From NCBI RefSeq assembly GCF_021919345.1, contig NZ_CP089293.1, positions 1,984,001-2,048,000 of the forward strand: 64,000 nucleotides of DNA, in the 5' to 3' direction. Numbering within the stretch: position 1 is the first letter of the stretch; each line of letters begins with the position of its first letter. The notes below the pieces were generated by a model. It made no database searches. It worked only from the letters and a program-made list of their open reading frames with translations, and was not told the origin of the DNA. Shown here piece after piece: positions 1 through 8,374 of the stretch. Source of the stretch: Paenarthrobacter nicotinovorans (GTDB lineage Bacteria > Actinomycetota > Actinomycetes > Actinomycetales > Micrococcaceae). A program made the translations under genes and the position numbers.

Positions 1-259
1 CATCGGCGTCCACGGAAAACCGGTCGAGTTGCCTCTCCAGGACCTGTGGATCCGCAACATCAACATCAGCATGGGTCTGGTCAACACGAACACCACCCCG
101 ATGCTGCTCCGGCTGGTGGCCCAGCACAAACTGCCGGCCGACAAGTTCGCTACCCACCATTTCCCCCTCGACGGATTCATGGACGCCTACGACACCTTCT
201 CCCGGGCCACCGAGACCGAAGCGTTGAAAGTGGTCCTCAGCAGGAATCACCGTGGGTGA
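1..259 (+). CDS. Zinc-dependent alcohol dehydrogenase, C-terminal end (5'-truncated by window)
   Basis: The reading frame is open from base 2, so only the last 85 or so residues are visible. The fragment (IGVHGKPVELPLQDLW, then NISMGLVNTNTTP, ending KVVLSRN) is typical of the C-terminal part of zinc-containing medium-chain alcohol dehydrogenases, after the Rossmann fold. The zinc ligands lie outside the window. It ends 24 bases before the P-type ATPase and is probably co-transcribed with it. An alcohol dehydrogenase of this type fits the stress and fermentation genes that follow. The family is fairly sure; the substrate is unknown. Confidence 0.75.
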   Translation, partial: IGVHGKPVELPLQDLWIRNINISMGLVNTNTTPMLLRLVAQHKLPADKFATHHFPLDGFMDAYDTFSRATETEALKVVLSRNHRG

Positions 260-283
260 CCGCCCGCCGCGGGGGCACGCCCA

Positions 284-2191
284 GTGACACTGCTCGCACG
301 GTTCCCGCTGGTCGCCGGTACCGTACTGGCCATGCTCGCCGTGGGGGCACTGCTGCTCAACGGAAACGGCGCCGCAGCACAGGGCACAGCGACCATCTAC
401 GCCCTCTCCGTGGCGCTTTACCGCGCCGGGACAATGGTCAAGGGCCTTTTCCACGGCAGGTGGGGCATCGACCTGCTCGCTGTCACCGCCATCGGCGCGA
501 CAGCCGCAGTGGGAGAGTACATCGCCTCCTTGGTCATTGTCCTCATGTTGACCGGGGGTGAAGCCCTGGAGGACTTCGCCCAGGGCCGTGCCACCAAGGA
601 GCTCCGTGCCCTCCTCGCACGCACACCACGCCACGCCCACCGCGAGGCGGATGGCCGGGTGGAGGATATCGGCGTTGACCTGGTCGCGCCCGGAGACGTC
701 CTTCTTGTCAAGCCGGCTGAAACCGTCCCGGTCGACGGAAGGCTGCTGTCCGACGTCGGGACTTTCGACGAGTCCGCACTGACCGGCGAAAGCCTTCCGG
801 CAGAGCGGCTGACCGGTGACTTGCTGCTCAGCGGCTCCGTCAACGGGGCCGACGCAATCCGCATGGTGGCCACGGCATCCGCGATCGATTCCCAGTACAA
901 CCAGATCATCGGCCTGGTGAGGGAGGCCGCAGCAAGCCGCGCCCCGACTGTCCGCCTGGCTGACAGGTACGCTGTGCCTTTCACCTTGGTTGCCTTCGTC
1001 ATGGCGGGCGTGGCCTGGTGGCTCAGCCAGGATCAGGTCCGTTTTGTCCAGGTACTGGTGGTGGCCACACCGTGCCCCCTGCTGATCGCCGCGCCAGTGG
1101 CCTTCCTGGCCGGGACCAGCCGGGCCGCCAAGGCGGGGATCATCATCAAGAACGCAGGCACGCTGGAGCAGCTCAGCCGGGTGAGGTCGGCGGTCTTCGA
1201 CAAGACAGGGACACTCACGCAGGGAAAACCCGTCCTGGCCGGGATTCGTCTCGCTCCGGGGACAGGGCTGTCAGAAGATGATCTCCTGCAGCTGGTGGCA
1301 TCTGCCGAGCAGTATTCATCGCACATTTTCGCCGCCTCCGTCATTGCGGCGGCCCGCGGACGCGGTTTGTCGCTGCTGCCGGCGACAGGTGCCAGCGAAC
1401 ACGCCACCAATGGCGTGCGCGCCGAGGTCGGGTCGGTGCCGGTCGTTGTGGGAAAGCCCGCGTTCGTGGAAGAGAACACCACCGGCTTTGAGAGCGCAAC
1501 GCTGGAAGGCGGACAGCTCGCCGTTTACGCGGGGGTCGGGGGAAAGTTCGCCGGAACGCTCATCATGAGCGATCCCTTACGGTCCAATGCCGTTGAGACC
1601 CTGGCGGAACTTGGCCGGTTGGGTGTGCGGCACACCATGCTCCTGACCGGGGACGCCTCGTCCACGGCCCGCCACATCGGCCAAAGTGCCGGCATTGACG
1701 ACGTGGTGGCCGAGTGCCTGCCGCCGGACAAGGTCGCGGCCGTCAAGGCGCTGACGCTGCGGCCGGTCATGATGGTCGGCGACGGCGTCAACGACGCCCC
1801 CGTTTTGGCGGCAGCCGACGTCGGCATTGCCATGGGTGCCAAAGGTGCCACTGCGGCAAGCGAGTCCGCGGATGTGGTCATCATGCTCGATGACTTGTCA
1901 CGGGCCGCGCTGGCCGTGGATATCGGCCAACACACCATGCGGATCGCACGCACCAGCATCTGGACGGGCATCGTGCTCAGTCTTGGCTTGATGGTGGTGG
2001 CAATGGCGGGAGTCATCCCGGCGGTAGCAGGGGCGTTGCTCCAGGAGTTCGTGGATCTGGCGACGATCCTGAACGCGCTCAGGGCACTGGGTCCGCGTGC
2101 CTCAAAGATGTCCCGCGTGCGGCAGGGCCAAGGCGTCAGTACCGCTCAGGCTCGTCCCCAAGTTCAAAGTAGCGGCCGTGGACCCTTGTAG
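284..2191 (+). CDS. P1B-type heavy-metal translocating ATPase (TPCP motif)
   Basis: Membrane ATPase that should export a transition metal. It shows the actuator loop TGES (about residues 167-170), the transmembrane metal motif TPCP (about 262-265), the phosphorylation motif DKTGTLT (about 306-312) and the hinge GDGVNDAP (about 497-504). At 635 residues it has no N-terminal HMA domain. The nucleotide-domain HP pair of most P1B pumps is replaced by HI in SSHIFA. The TPC motif points away from Cu/Ag (CPC) or Zn/Cd (CPC with HMA) pumps and resembles the TPC-type group (P1B-5, Ni/Fe/Co). The GTG start at 284 fits the spacing to the gene before. Its last 56 bases overlap the convergent PNPOx gene. 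Confidence 0.9.
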   Translation: MTLLARFPLVAGTVLAMLAVGALLLNGNGAAAQGTATIYALSVALYRAGTMVKGLFHGRWGIDLLAVTAIGATAAVGEYIASLVIVLMLTGGEALEDFAQGRATKELRALLARTPRHAHREADGRVEDIGVDLVAPGDVLLVKPAETVPVDGRLLSDVGTFDESALTGESLPAERLTGDLLLSGSVNGADAIRMVATASAIDSQYNQIIGLVREAAASRAPTVRLADRYAVPFTLVAFVMAGVAWWLSQDQVRFVQVLVVATPCPLLIAAPVAFLAGTSRAAKAGIIIKNAGTLEQLSRVRSAVFDKTGTLTQGKPVLAGIRLAPGTGLSEDDLLQLVASAEQYSSHIFAASVIAAARGRGLSLLPATGASEHATNGVRAEVGSVPVVVGKPAFVEENTTGFESATLEGGQLAVYAGVGGKFAGTLIMSDPLRSNAVETLAELGRLGVRHTMLLTGDASSTARHIGQSAGIDDVVAECLPPDKVAAVKALTLRPVMMVGDGVNDAPVLAAADVGIAMGAKGATAASESADVVIMLDDLSRAALAVDIGQHTMRIARTSIWTGIVLSLGLMVVAMAGVIPAVAGALLQEFVDLATILNALRALGPRASKMSRVRQGQGVSTAQARPQVQSSGRGPL

Positions 2192-2558
2192 GGGTGATCT
2201 CCACGTAGGTGTATTTGCGGGTGGGGATCCACGGTTTGAGCGGAAGTTTGTCCGCCTCGTCGATTTCTGTCTGGGATTCGATCACCCTTGCCTTGCCTTT
2301 GAGGACAACACTCCAGGCCTCGGACCCGACGATCTCCTCGACCTCGAAGGCAACTTTCTCGTTGACGGTCAGTTCGGCCAGCTTTGTTCCCGGATTCGTC
2401 CTGAGGAGCAATCGACCTTCGTGGGCGACAAAGTTCAACGGATAGATGTCCGGCTCTCCCAGGACACTGACGGCCAGGCGACCATGCTGGTTCCGTTCGA
2501 GCACCTTCCACGAGTCTGCTTCGGAGAGGACGGTGCTTGGTCGTTCGTCGTTTTCCAC
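2136..2558 (-). CDS. Pyridoxamine 5'-phosphate oxidase-fold (split-barrel) protein A
   Basis: A 140-residue flavin or F420 split-barrel protein with the layout typical of small PNPOx-like proteins: SWKVLERNQHGRLAVSV near the N-terminus, YPLNFV, RTNPGTKL, and VVLKGKARV in the barrel. A longer frame reaches 2681, but a GTG at 2558 preceded 6 bases upstream by AGGAGA is the better start. It is divergent from a second PNPOx-fold gene at 2792, and the two share YPLNFV/FPVNFV and an EITPT..GR.F / VTPT..GRRF ending, so they look like an inverted duplication. Similar proteins sit in the DosR dormancy regulon of mycobacteria. The enzyme activity cannot be told from sequence. Confidence 0.85.
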   Translation of the reverse strand: MENDERPSTVLSEADSWKVLERNQHGRLAVSVLGEPDIYPLNFVAHEGRLLLRTNPGTKLAELTVNEKVAFEVEEIVGSEAWSVVLKGKARVIESQTEIDEADKLPLKPWIPTRKYTYVEITPTRVHGRYFELGDEPERY

Positions 2559-2652
2559 GGTGTTTCTCCTGCGTGATGTAGGGGCCACAGCGCCGGGTGG
2601 GCAGCTGAGAGCTGATGAACGTGATCCTATGGCGGGCACATCGGCCACGACA

Positions 2653-2666
2653 GGGCCGAAGGTCCC
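2653..2666. promoter_or_regulatory. DosR-like palindrome 1 (GGGCCGAAGGTCCC)
   Basis: GGGCC and GGTCCC flank a GAA centre in the divergent promoter between the two PNPOx genes. It resembles the GGGNC...GNCCC layout of DosR/DevR boxes and the palindrome at 4163. Assignment is by motif resemblance only. Confidence 0.4.
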
Positions 2667-2740
2667 GCGGCCTTGCGCCATGACCTTCGGCTCCGGCGCC
2701 CGGGCAGTCCTTGGGAGAAGCCCGGAAGACCGTCGGCAGA

Positions 2741-2756
2741 GGGGACTTTCTGCCCT
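2741..2756. promoter_or_regulatory. DosR/DevR-type box (GGGGACTTTCTGCCCT)
   Basis: The 16-mer matches the mycobacterial DosR consensus (GGGACT, A/T-rich centre, GNCCC) at nearly every conserved base. It lies 36 bases upstream of the PNPOx B start and about 180 bases upstream of PNPOx A, a position from which a response regulator could activate the former. No dosR/dosS pair is in the window. Confidence 0.5.
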
Positions 2757-2778
2757 ACACGTGCCGGTTCGAAGGCGT

Positions 2779-2791
2779 TAGGCTCGGCGCT
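2779..2791 (+). promoter_or_regulatory. Leaderless-type -10 box before PNPOx B
   Basis: TAGGCT at 2779-2784 is followed by 7 bases and then ATG at 2792, with no Shine-Dalgarno sequence. This is the spacing of a leaderless promoter, where transcription starts at the start codon. Confidence 0.5.
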
Positions 2792-3274
2792 ATGGAGAAC
2801 ACAGCAACGGCAGAGGACACCAAGGAACTCAGCGTCCACGACTGCTGGAAGTATCTGCAGTCGGTGTCCATCGCCAGGATCGCCCTCATCAATGACGGGT
2901 TGCCGGAGATTTTCCCGGTGAACTTTGTCCCGAAGTTTGGAACCGTCCTTTTCAGGACCGGACCGGGAACGAAACTCGACGCCCTCCGGGAGGGATCCGC
3001 CCTTTCCTTGGAAGCCGATGGATTCAACCGCTACGGAACCGTCGCCTGGAGCGTCATCCTCAAAGGAAGCCCCGAATTTGTCACCCAGCCAGAGGACATC
3101 CAGGAGGCCGTCGAAGCCGGTCTTTCCCCGTGGCAGCCTGGTGCCAAGGACGTCCTGGTCAGGGTCACGCCAACAGAGATCAGCGGACGCCGGTTCGTCA
3201 TCAGCCCACCGTCCAAATGGTGGCCGCCGCTGGATCCCTCCGCTGCCGACGGGCACGACGACGATACCCGCTAA
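2792..3274 (+). CDS. Pyridoxamine 5'-phosphate oxidase-fold (split-barrel) protein B
   Basis: A 160-residue PNPOx-fold protein: CWKYLQSVSIARIALI at the N-terminus, FPVNFV, RTGPGTKLDAL, WSVILKGSPEF, then VRVTPTEISGRRF and an acidic tail rich in Asp. A frame extends upstream to 2711, but ATG 2792 matches the family N-terminus and stands just after a TAGGCT box. Divergent from paralogue A, with two DosR-like palindromes between them. It overlaps the end of the convergent universal stress protein gene by 4 bases. It probably binds flavin or F420 and acts under low oxygen; that is inferred from context. Confidence 0.85.
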   Translation: MENTATAEDTKELSVHDCWKYLQSVSIARIALINDGLPEIFPVNFVPKFGTVLFRTGPGTKLDALREGSALSLEADGFNRYGTVAWSVILKGSPEFVTQPEDIQEAVEAGLSPWQPGAKDVLVRVTPTEISGRRFVISPPSKWWPPLDPSAADGHDDDTR

Positions 3275-4095
3275 CTGCCGTCAGGTCCCTTTTCTCCGGG
3301 GCGCGTCAGGATGGTGGGGCACTGAACGTGCAGCAGCACATGCTGGGCGACGGAGCCGAGGAGTACGCGCAATCCTCCGCGGCCTTTGCGCCCCATGACC
3401 AGCACTTGCGCATGCCGGGCCGCGTCCACGAGCGCATCCCCGGGGCCTTTTCCGGCGTCGGAACTTTCCTTGACAATGATGTCCGGGAACTGCCGGCCGG
3501 CGTGCTGGGCGGAGGCGCGGAGGACATCCGCGTCCACGGAAGACGCCGCATCGGGGCCCGTGGCGTGGACAAGGATCAACTCCTGACCCAGCCTTGCAGC
3601 TTCCGCAGCGCCGAACTCCACGGCGGAGAGAGATTCAGCCGAACCGTCAACACCTACCACCACGCCGGACCGACCCTGCGGGTGGTCGGCAGGAACAACG
3701 GCGACGTTGCCCTTGCCTGTGACAGCCACCTGGAAACTGACCGAACCGTACCCTTGCCCTTCTGTGCCTGGTCCACGGTCCGTTCCCACCACCACTAACT
3801 CGTAGTCGGCCGACAACGCGGCGATCGTTTCGGCAGGTTCACCTGATAACCGGCGGTGGACGACGCTCAAGCGCGGGAAGGCCGACGTCAAGCGGGCCGC
3901 TTCACTTTCAAGAAGGTCATCGCCACGTCGCTGCGCCAGCTGCCGGTCGCGTTCCTTGGGATAGAGCCATTCTCCGGGAACAACATGCACCAAGACCAGG
4001 CCGGAACCCATCGAATCCGCCCGGGCAGCAGCCCAGTCCGCAACATGTCCACCGGCCCGGGAACCGTCCAGCGCAACCAGGATCTGATTCTTCAC
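3271..4095 (-). CDS. Universal stress protein, two UspA domains
   Basis: 274 residues forming two tandem UspA domains. The first begins ILVALDGSRAG, the second GVVVGVDGSAES near residue 146. The second keeps the ATP-binding signature (GRKGRGGLRVLLGS, G-x2-G-x9-G-S type), so it likely binds ATP; the first has the looser GTDRGPGTEGQGYGSVS. The start is GTG 4095, preceded by GAAGGGA about 9 bases upstream; the frame extends further to 4221 without support. It is divergent from ackA, sharing a promoter with a palindrome at 4163. Tandem Usp proteins of this kind are hallmarks of actinobacterial dormancy regulons. Confidence 0.93.
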   Translation of the reverse strand: MKNQILVALDGSRAGGHVADWAAARADSMGSGLVLVHVVPGEWLYPKERDRQLAQRRGDDLLESEAARLTSAFPRLSVVHRRLSGEPAETIAALSADYELVVVGTDRGPGTEGQGYGSVSFQVAVTGKGNVAVVPADHPQGRSGVVVGVDGSAESLSAVEFGAAEAARLGQELILVHATGPDAASSVDADVLRASAQHAGRQFPDIIVKESSDAGKGPGDALVDAARHAQVLVMGRKGRGGLRVLLGSVAQHVLLHVQCPTILTRPGEKGPDGS

Positions 4096-4162
4096 GAACG
4101 GAGTTCCCTTCGGTTGCCAACGGTGATGGTCTCCACTATCGGTGGCACAGGCCGCCGTCGCA

Positions 4163-4178
4163 AGGGCCGGAAGGCCCT
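4163..4178. promoter_or_regulatory. DosR-like palindrome between usp and ackA
   Basis: AGGGCC-GGAA-GGCCCT is a perfect inverted repeat with 6-bp arms and a 4-bp centre. It lies 68 bases upstream of usp and 77 bases upstream of ackA. It resembles the palindrome at 2653, suggesting one regulator for both divergent promoters. Confidence 0.45.
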
Positions 4179-4254
4179 CCCACTGTGCGGCACAGTGCGT
4201 TAGGGTCCACAGGGAGGGCACGATCCGTTGCAGTACCGGTGACGAGAGGAGAAC

Positions 4255-5436
4255 ATGCGCGTCCTTGTACTGAACCCAGGTTCCTCATCGCTGAAGTACC
4301 ACCTTCGGGAGACCGCCGATGCCGGCCGGGCTGCGGGCATCCTGCTGTCAGGACAGGTTGACTGGCCACCGGGGGAGCGCTCCAGCCCGGATCGCCTGGA
4401 GACCGCTTTTGACGAACTGGAGGCCACCATCAAAAGCGTTGGATCCGCGCCGGAAGCAATCGGACACCGCGTTGTCCACGGCGGCGCACAGTTCAGCACT
4501 CCGGTTCGTGTCACCGCGGAAGTAACAGCGGCCATTGATGGGCTCAGTCCCTTGGCGCCGCTCCACAATCCGGCCAGCGTTGCCTGTATCGAGACGGCCG
4601 GCCAACGATGGCCCGATCTGCCACAGGTTGCGGTCTTTGACACGGCCTTCCATCGCTCCATTCCGGACTTTGCCGCCCGTTATGCCATTCCGGAGGATCT
4701 ATACCGGGATTATCCCGTGCGGCGATACGGCTTTCACGGAATCTCCGTCGAGATGGCCTGCCAGGACACAGCCGTGTTCCTCGACGGGCCTGTTTCCACC
4801 CTGAGCGCTGTGGTGGCCCACGTCGGCAACGGAGCGTCCGTCACCGCCGTCAGGCATGGACTCAGTGTGGATACCTCCATGGGAATGACACCTTTGGAGG
4901 GGCTCGTCATGGGCACTCGCTCCGGAGACCTGGATCCATCCGTGGTCCTGCTGTTGCAGCAGGACGGAGCAACCGCGGATGAAGTCGACCACATCCTGAA
5001 CCACCAATCGGGGCTGCTTGCAGTTGCTGGATCCGCGGACATGAGGACTGTTGGGATGGCTGCCCGCAACGGCGAGCCCCGGGCCCGTCTGGCCATCGAC
5101 ATGGCTGCCTACCGCCTCGCCAAGTACGTAGCCGCGTATTCCATGGTGGTTGGCGGACCCGACGCCCTGGTGTTTACCGGGGGAGTGGGCGAGAACTCTG
5201 CGCTGTTCCGGGAGAAGGTGGTGGCCTGGTTGGGACCACTTGGCCTTGGCATCGACGCGGCCCTGAATAACGCGGCCCTGAATAACAAGGCCCCGAATAC
5301 GGCCGCCCGGGACGGCATCCGCGTGATCAGCACCATGGAATCCACATTTCCGGTGCTCGTAGTGCCCAGCGACGAAGAACGTGCCATTGCAGAATCGACG
5401 GCGGCTTTGCTCGCCATGCCAACTGAGGAAGGTTGA
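4255..5436 (+). CDS. ackA: Acetate kinase
   Basis: 393 residues, the normal length. It makes ATP from acetyl phosphate, which the next gene's phosphoketolase produces. Family signatures are VLVLNPGSSSLKY at the N-terminus, YGFHGISVE, VAHVGNGASV, MGMTPLEGLVMGTRSGDLDP and FTGGVGENS. GAGAGGAGA lies just before the ATG. A short direct repeat near residue 340 (ALNNAALNNKAPN) is an odd local expansion. The gene is 7 bases from the phosphoketolase gene and shares a divergent promoter with usp, carrying a DosR-like palindrome; together they would give substrate-level ATP when respiration is limited. Confidence 0.97.
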   Translation: MRVLVLNPGSSSLKYHLRETADAGRAAGILLSGQVDWPPGERSSPDRLETAFDELEATIKSVGSAPEAIGHRVVHGGAQFSTPVRVTAEVTAAIDGLSPLAPLHNPASVACIETAGQRWPDLPQVAVFDTAFHRSIPDFAARYAIPEDLYRDYPVRRYGFHGISVEMACQDTAVFLDGPVSTLSAVVAHVGNGASVTAVRHGLSVDTSMGMTPLEGLVMGTRSGDLDPSVVLLLQQDGATADEVDHILNHQSGLLAVAGSADMRTVGMAARNGEPRARLAIDMAAYRLAKYVAAYSMVVGGPDALVFTGGVGENSALFREKVVAWLGPLGLGIDAALNNAALNNKAPNTAARDGIRVISTMESTFPVLVVPSDEERAIAESTAALLAMPTEEG

Positions 5437-5443
5437 TCGCGAC

Positions 5444-7861
5444 ATGAGCCGGGACTTGAACACCACCGATACCGATCCTAAGCCTGAAGAAGAGAACTTT
5501 GACCTCCTGCACCGGTACTGGTCCGCGGCGAACTACCTGACGGTGGCCCAAATCTACCTCCAGGAAAATCCCTTGCTGCAGGAACCACTGGAACCACGGC
5601 ACATCAAGCCCCGGCTCCTGGGCCATTGGGGCACCAGCCCGGGCCTGTCCCTGATCTATGCTCACCTCAATCGCGTCATCCGCCGCACGGGTGCCCAGGT
5701 CCTGATGGTGACCGGACCCGGCCACGGTGGCCCCGCCGTCGTCGCCAATACCTACTTGGAAGGCAGTTACTCGGAGGTTTATCCCGCCGTCGGCAGAGAC
5801 CTGGAAGGGCTCCGGTCCTTGGTCCGGCAGTTCTCGACGCCGGGAGGCATCGCCAGCCACGTCGGTCCGGCGACGCCCGGATCCATTCATGAAGGCGGCG
5901 AGCTGGGCTACTCGCTGATGCATGCCACCGGTGCGGCAATGGACAACCCGAACCTGATTGTTGCCTGCGTCGTCGGCGACGGGGAAGCTGAAACCGGGCC
6001 GCTGGAGGGATCCTGGAAAGCGCCATCGTTCATCAACCCGCTCAGGGACGGGGCGGTACTTCCCATCCTCCACCTCAACGGGCACAAGATCTCCGGACCC
6101 ACTGTGCTGGGCAGACGCTCAAACCTTGCCGTAGCCTCCCTCTTGGAAGCGCACGGCTGGGATCCCGTCATTGTGTCCGGAGATGACCCGGCCTTGGTTC
6201 ACCCCGCCCTCGCCTCATCGTTGGACGCCGCCTACGCCTCCATTCGCGCCATCCAATCCCATGCGCGTAAGGAGGGAGTCACCGGCCCCGCACGGTGGCC
6301 GGCCATCATCCTGCGGACGCCCAAAGGATGGACCGGGCCGGCGACCGTGGACGGGAAAGCCGTGGAGGGAACCCACCGCTCCCACCAGGTCCCGCTGGCC
6401 GGGGTCAGGGACAACCCCGGGCACCTAAGGCAACTTGAGGAATGGATGCGCTCCTACCGGCCGGAAGAACTTTTCGACGCCGATGGCCGGCTGATCGCCG
6501 AACTGTCCGGGCTGGCCCCCGAAGGCGATCTGCGCATGGGGTCGCTGCCCGCCAGCCGTGGGAAAGGGGGCCGCGACCTCACCACGCCCGAGCTCAAGCA
6601 ATACGCCATCGAGCCGGTTCCCCGCGGCGCAGTGATGCATGAAAGCACCAAACCGTTGGGGGAGATGCTGCGGGACATTTACCTCGACACCGCCGACGAT
6701 CCAAGGTTCCGGCTCTTCTGCCCCGACGAGACCAACAGCAACAGGCTCGGCGCGGTCTTCGAAGCCACCGACAGGTGCCTCATGGAGCCGGCCGCGAGCA
6801 GTGCTGCCGCGCTTGCAGCGGACCACGTGTCCGTCAACGGGCGGGTGATGGAAGTCCTGTCCGAACATCTGTGCCAGGGCTGGCTGGAAGGGTACTTGCT
6901 GACAGGCAGGCATGGCCTGTTTGCCAGTTACGAGGCATTTGCGATGGTGAGTGCTTCCATGACCATCCAGCACGCCAAATGGCTCCAGCATTCCCGGGAC
7001 CTGGAATGGCGGGAACCCGTACCCAGCTTGAACATCCTGTTGACTTCCACCTGCTGGCGCAACGACCACAACGGATTCAGCCATCAGGGACCAGGGCTCA
7101 TCGATGCCGTGATTTCACTGTCAAGCACGGTCGTCAGGGTCTACTTCCCGCCGGATGCAAACACCCTGCTGGTCACGGCGGAACACGTCCTCAAGAGCAA
7201 GGACTACGTGAATCTGGTGGTGATCGACAAACAGGAACATCCGCAGTACTTGTCGCTCGAAGAGGCGAGGCAGCACGCAGCTGTGGGCGCATCGGCATGG
7301 GACTGGGCCGGTAATGAGATCCCGGGGACCCCAAGCGGCAGGGAACCTGACATCGTCCTGGCCTGCGCCGGTGACGTACCCACGCAAGAGACTTTGGCGG
7401 CTGCCTGGCTCCTCAAAAAACATGTCCCGGACATGTCCGTCCGTGTCGTCAATGTCATGGATGCCATGGTCCTGCCGCCTCCGGGTACCCATCCGCACGG
7501 GCTTTCGAGTGCTAAGTTCCAGGAACTCTTCACTGCCGACGTGGACGTCGTGATGGCCTGGCACGGTTATGCGCGGGCCCTGCACCAACTTCTGCACGGC
7601 CGCCCGGAGCCCGAGCGCTTCCACGTCCGTGGATACAACGAGCAAGGAACCACCACCACGCCTTTCGACATGGTGGTCCTGAACAAAGTCAGCCGGTATC
7701 ACCTGGTGATGGAAGCACTGCACCGGGCCAAGGGAGAATTCGCAGGAGCCGGGCACCTCCTGGAGCATTGCCAGAGCCAACTGGAAGCCCACGCCAACTA
7801 CATCCGGGAGCACTTTGAAGACCTTCCGGAAATCCGGGACTGGGTATGGACGCAGCAGTAG
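5444..7861 (+). CDS. xfp: Xylulose-5-phosphate/fructose-6-phosphate phosphoketolase
   Basis: 805 residues, the usual size. This ThDP enzyme splits xylulose 5-phosphate (or fructose 6-phosphate) with phosphate into acetyl phosphate and glyceraldehyde 3-phosphate (or erythrose 4-phosphate). Signatures are YWSAANYLTVAQIYL, HIKPRLLGHWGTSPG, GPGHGGPA, GDGEAETGPLEGSWK, FCPDETNSNRL and SCHN-like TSTCWRNDHNGFSHQGPG. The frame is open upstream, but ATG 5444 (7 bases after ackA, with GAGGAAGG about 11 bases before) starts the conserved N-terminus. Co-transcribed with ackA, forming a complete phosphoketolase-acetate shunt. Confidence 0.97.
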   Translation: MSRDLNTTDTDPKPEEENFDLLHRYWSAANYLTVAQIYLQENPLLQEPLEPRHIKPRLLGHWGTSPGLSLIYAHLNRVIRRTGAQVLMVTGPGHGGPAVVANTYLEGSYSEVYPAVGRDLEGLRSLVRQFSTPGGIASHVGPATPGSIHEGGELGYSLMHATGAAMDNPNLIVACVVGDGEAETGPLEGSWKAPSFINPLRDGAVLPILHLNGHKISGPTVLGRRSNLAVASLLEAHGWDPVIVSGDDPALVHPALASSLDAAYASIRAIQSHARKEGVTGPARWPAIILRTPKGWTGPATVDGKAVEGTHRSHQVPLAGVRDNPGHLRQLEEWMRSYRPEELFDADGRLIAELSGLAPEGDLRMGSLPASRGKGGRDLTTPELKQYAIEPVPRGAVMHESTKPLGEMLRDIYLDTADDPRFRLFCPDETNSNRLGAVFEATDRCLMEPAASSAAALAADHVSVNGRVMEVLSEHLCQGWLEGYLLTGRHGLFASYEAFAMVSASMTIQHAKWLQHSRDLEWREPVPSLNILLTSTCWRNDHNGFSHQGPGLIDAVISLSSTVVRVYFPPDANTLLVTAEHVLKSKDYVNLVVIDKQEHPQYLSLEEARQHAAVGASAWDWAGNEIPGTPSGREPDIVLACAGDVPTQETLAAAWLLKKHVPDMSVRVVNVMDAMVLPPPGTHPHGLSSAKFQELFTADVDVVMAWHGYARALHQLLHGRPEPERFHVRGYNEQGTTTTPFDMVVLNKVSRYHLVMEALHRAKGEFAGAGHLLEHCQSQLEAHANYIREHFEDLPEIRDWVWTQQ

Positions 7862-7883
7862 CACAACCTCGTCCACTGTGCTC

Positions 7884-8354
7884 ATGAGTGAACACGATAA
7901 GACCTGGCACGGTCAGCACCTCGCGGGCCTGAGCAAGGGTGAGCGAGCAGCGGACTACCTCCGCAACGGCATGGGCAGCTGGACTTTCGTCGGGTGTTTC
8001 GTCTTGGCGATGGTGGTTTGGGCCGCCATCAATTCCTACCTTCTGGCCGGGAACGCCTGGGACCCTTACCCGTTCATCCTGTTGAACCTGTTCTTGTCGA
8101 TGCTTGCCGGCCTTCAAGGTGCCATTTTGCTGATCGCAGCGAAACGGCAGGATGCCATAGCGGCAGCAATGGCAAAGCACGACTTCGACACAGACGTGCA
8201 GGCCAAAGCGGAGATCGACCGGCTGATGGCGATCAACAGCGAACAATTGGAGCTGCTTGGGAGGCTGTTGGCCGCCCTTCCGCAGTCAGGTGTTTCAGAG
8301 GAGGACAACGACGACGAAAAGCCCACGCCAACTCGTGGCGACCCGTCACCATAA
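7884..8354 (+). CDS. DUF1003 membrane protein
   Basis: 156 residues. Two hydrophobic helices (about 32-54 and 63-85, around [20 protein letters not shown] and [21 protein letters not shown]) are followed by a cytoplasmic helix with [15 protein letters not shown] and an acidic tail. This is the standard DUF1003 layout; the function is unknown. ATG 7884 lies 22 bases after xfp, so it may be carried on the same transcript. A GTG at 7878 is an alternative start. Confidence 0.85.
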   Translation: MSEHDKTWHGQHLAGLSKGERAADYLRNGMGSWTFVGCFVLAMVVWAAINSYLLAGNAWDPYPFILLNLFLSMLAGLQGAILLIAAKRQDAIAAAMAKHDFDTDVQAKAEIDRLMAINSEQLELLGRLLAALPQSGVSEEDNDDEKPTPTRGDPSP

Positions 8355-8374
8355 CCAGCAAGCGGTACGGGGTC

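Noticed and set aside
2627..3256. Long antisense frame opposite PNPOx B
   Set aside because: High-GC codon shadow; no ribosome site, composition unlike a protein, and the plus-strand frame carries all the PNPOx motifs.
4196..4230. GGGTCCACAGGGAGGGC as another DosR-like site
   Set aside because: Its arms do not pair as a palindrome and the spacing is irregular.
5327..6085. Antisense frame across ackA and xfp
   Set aside because: No start signal and no motif; the opposite strand encodes both conserved enzymes.
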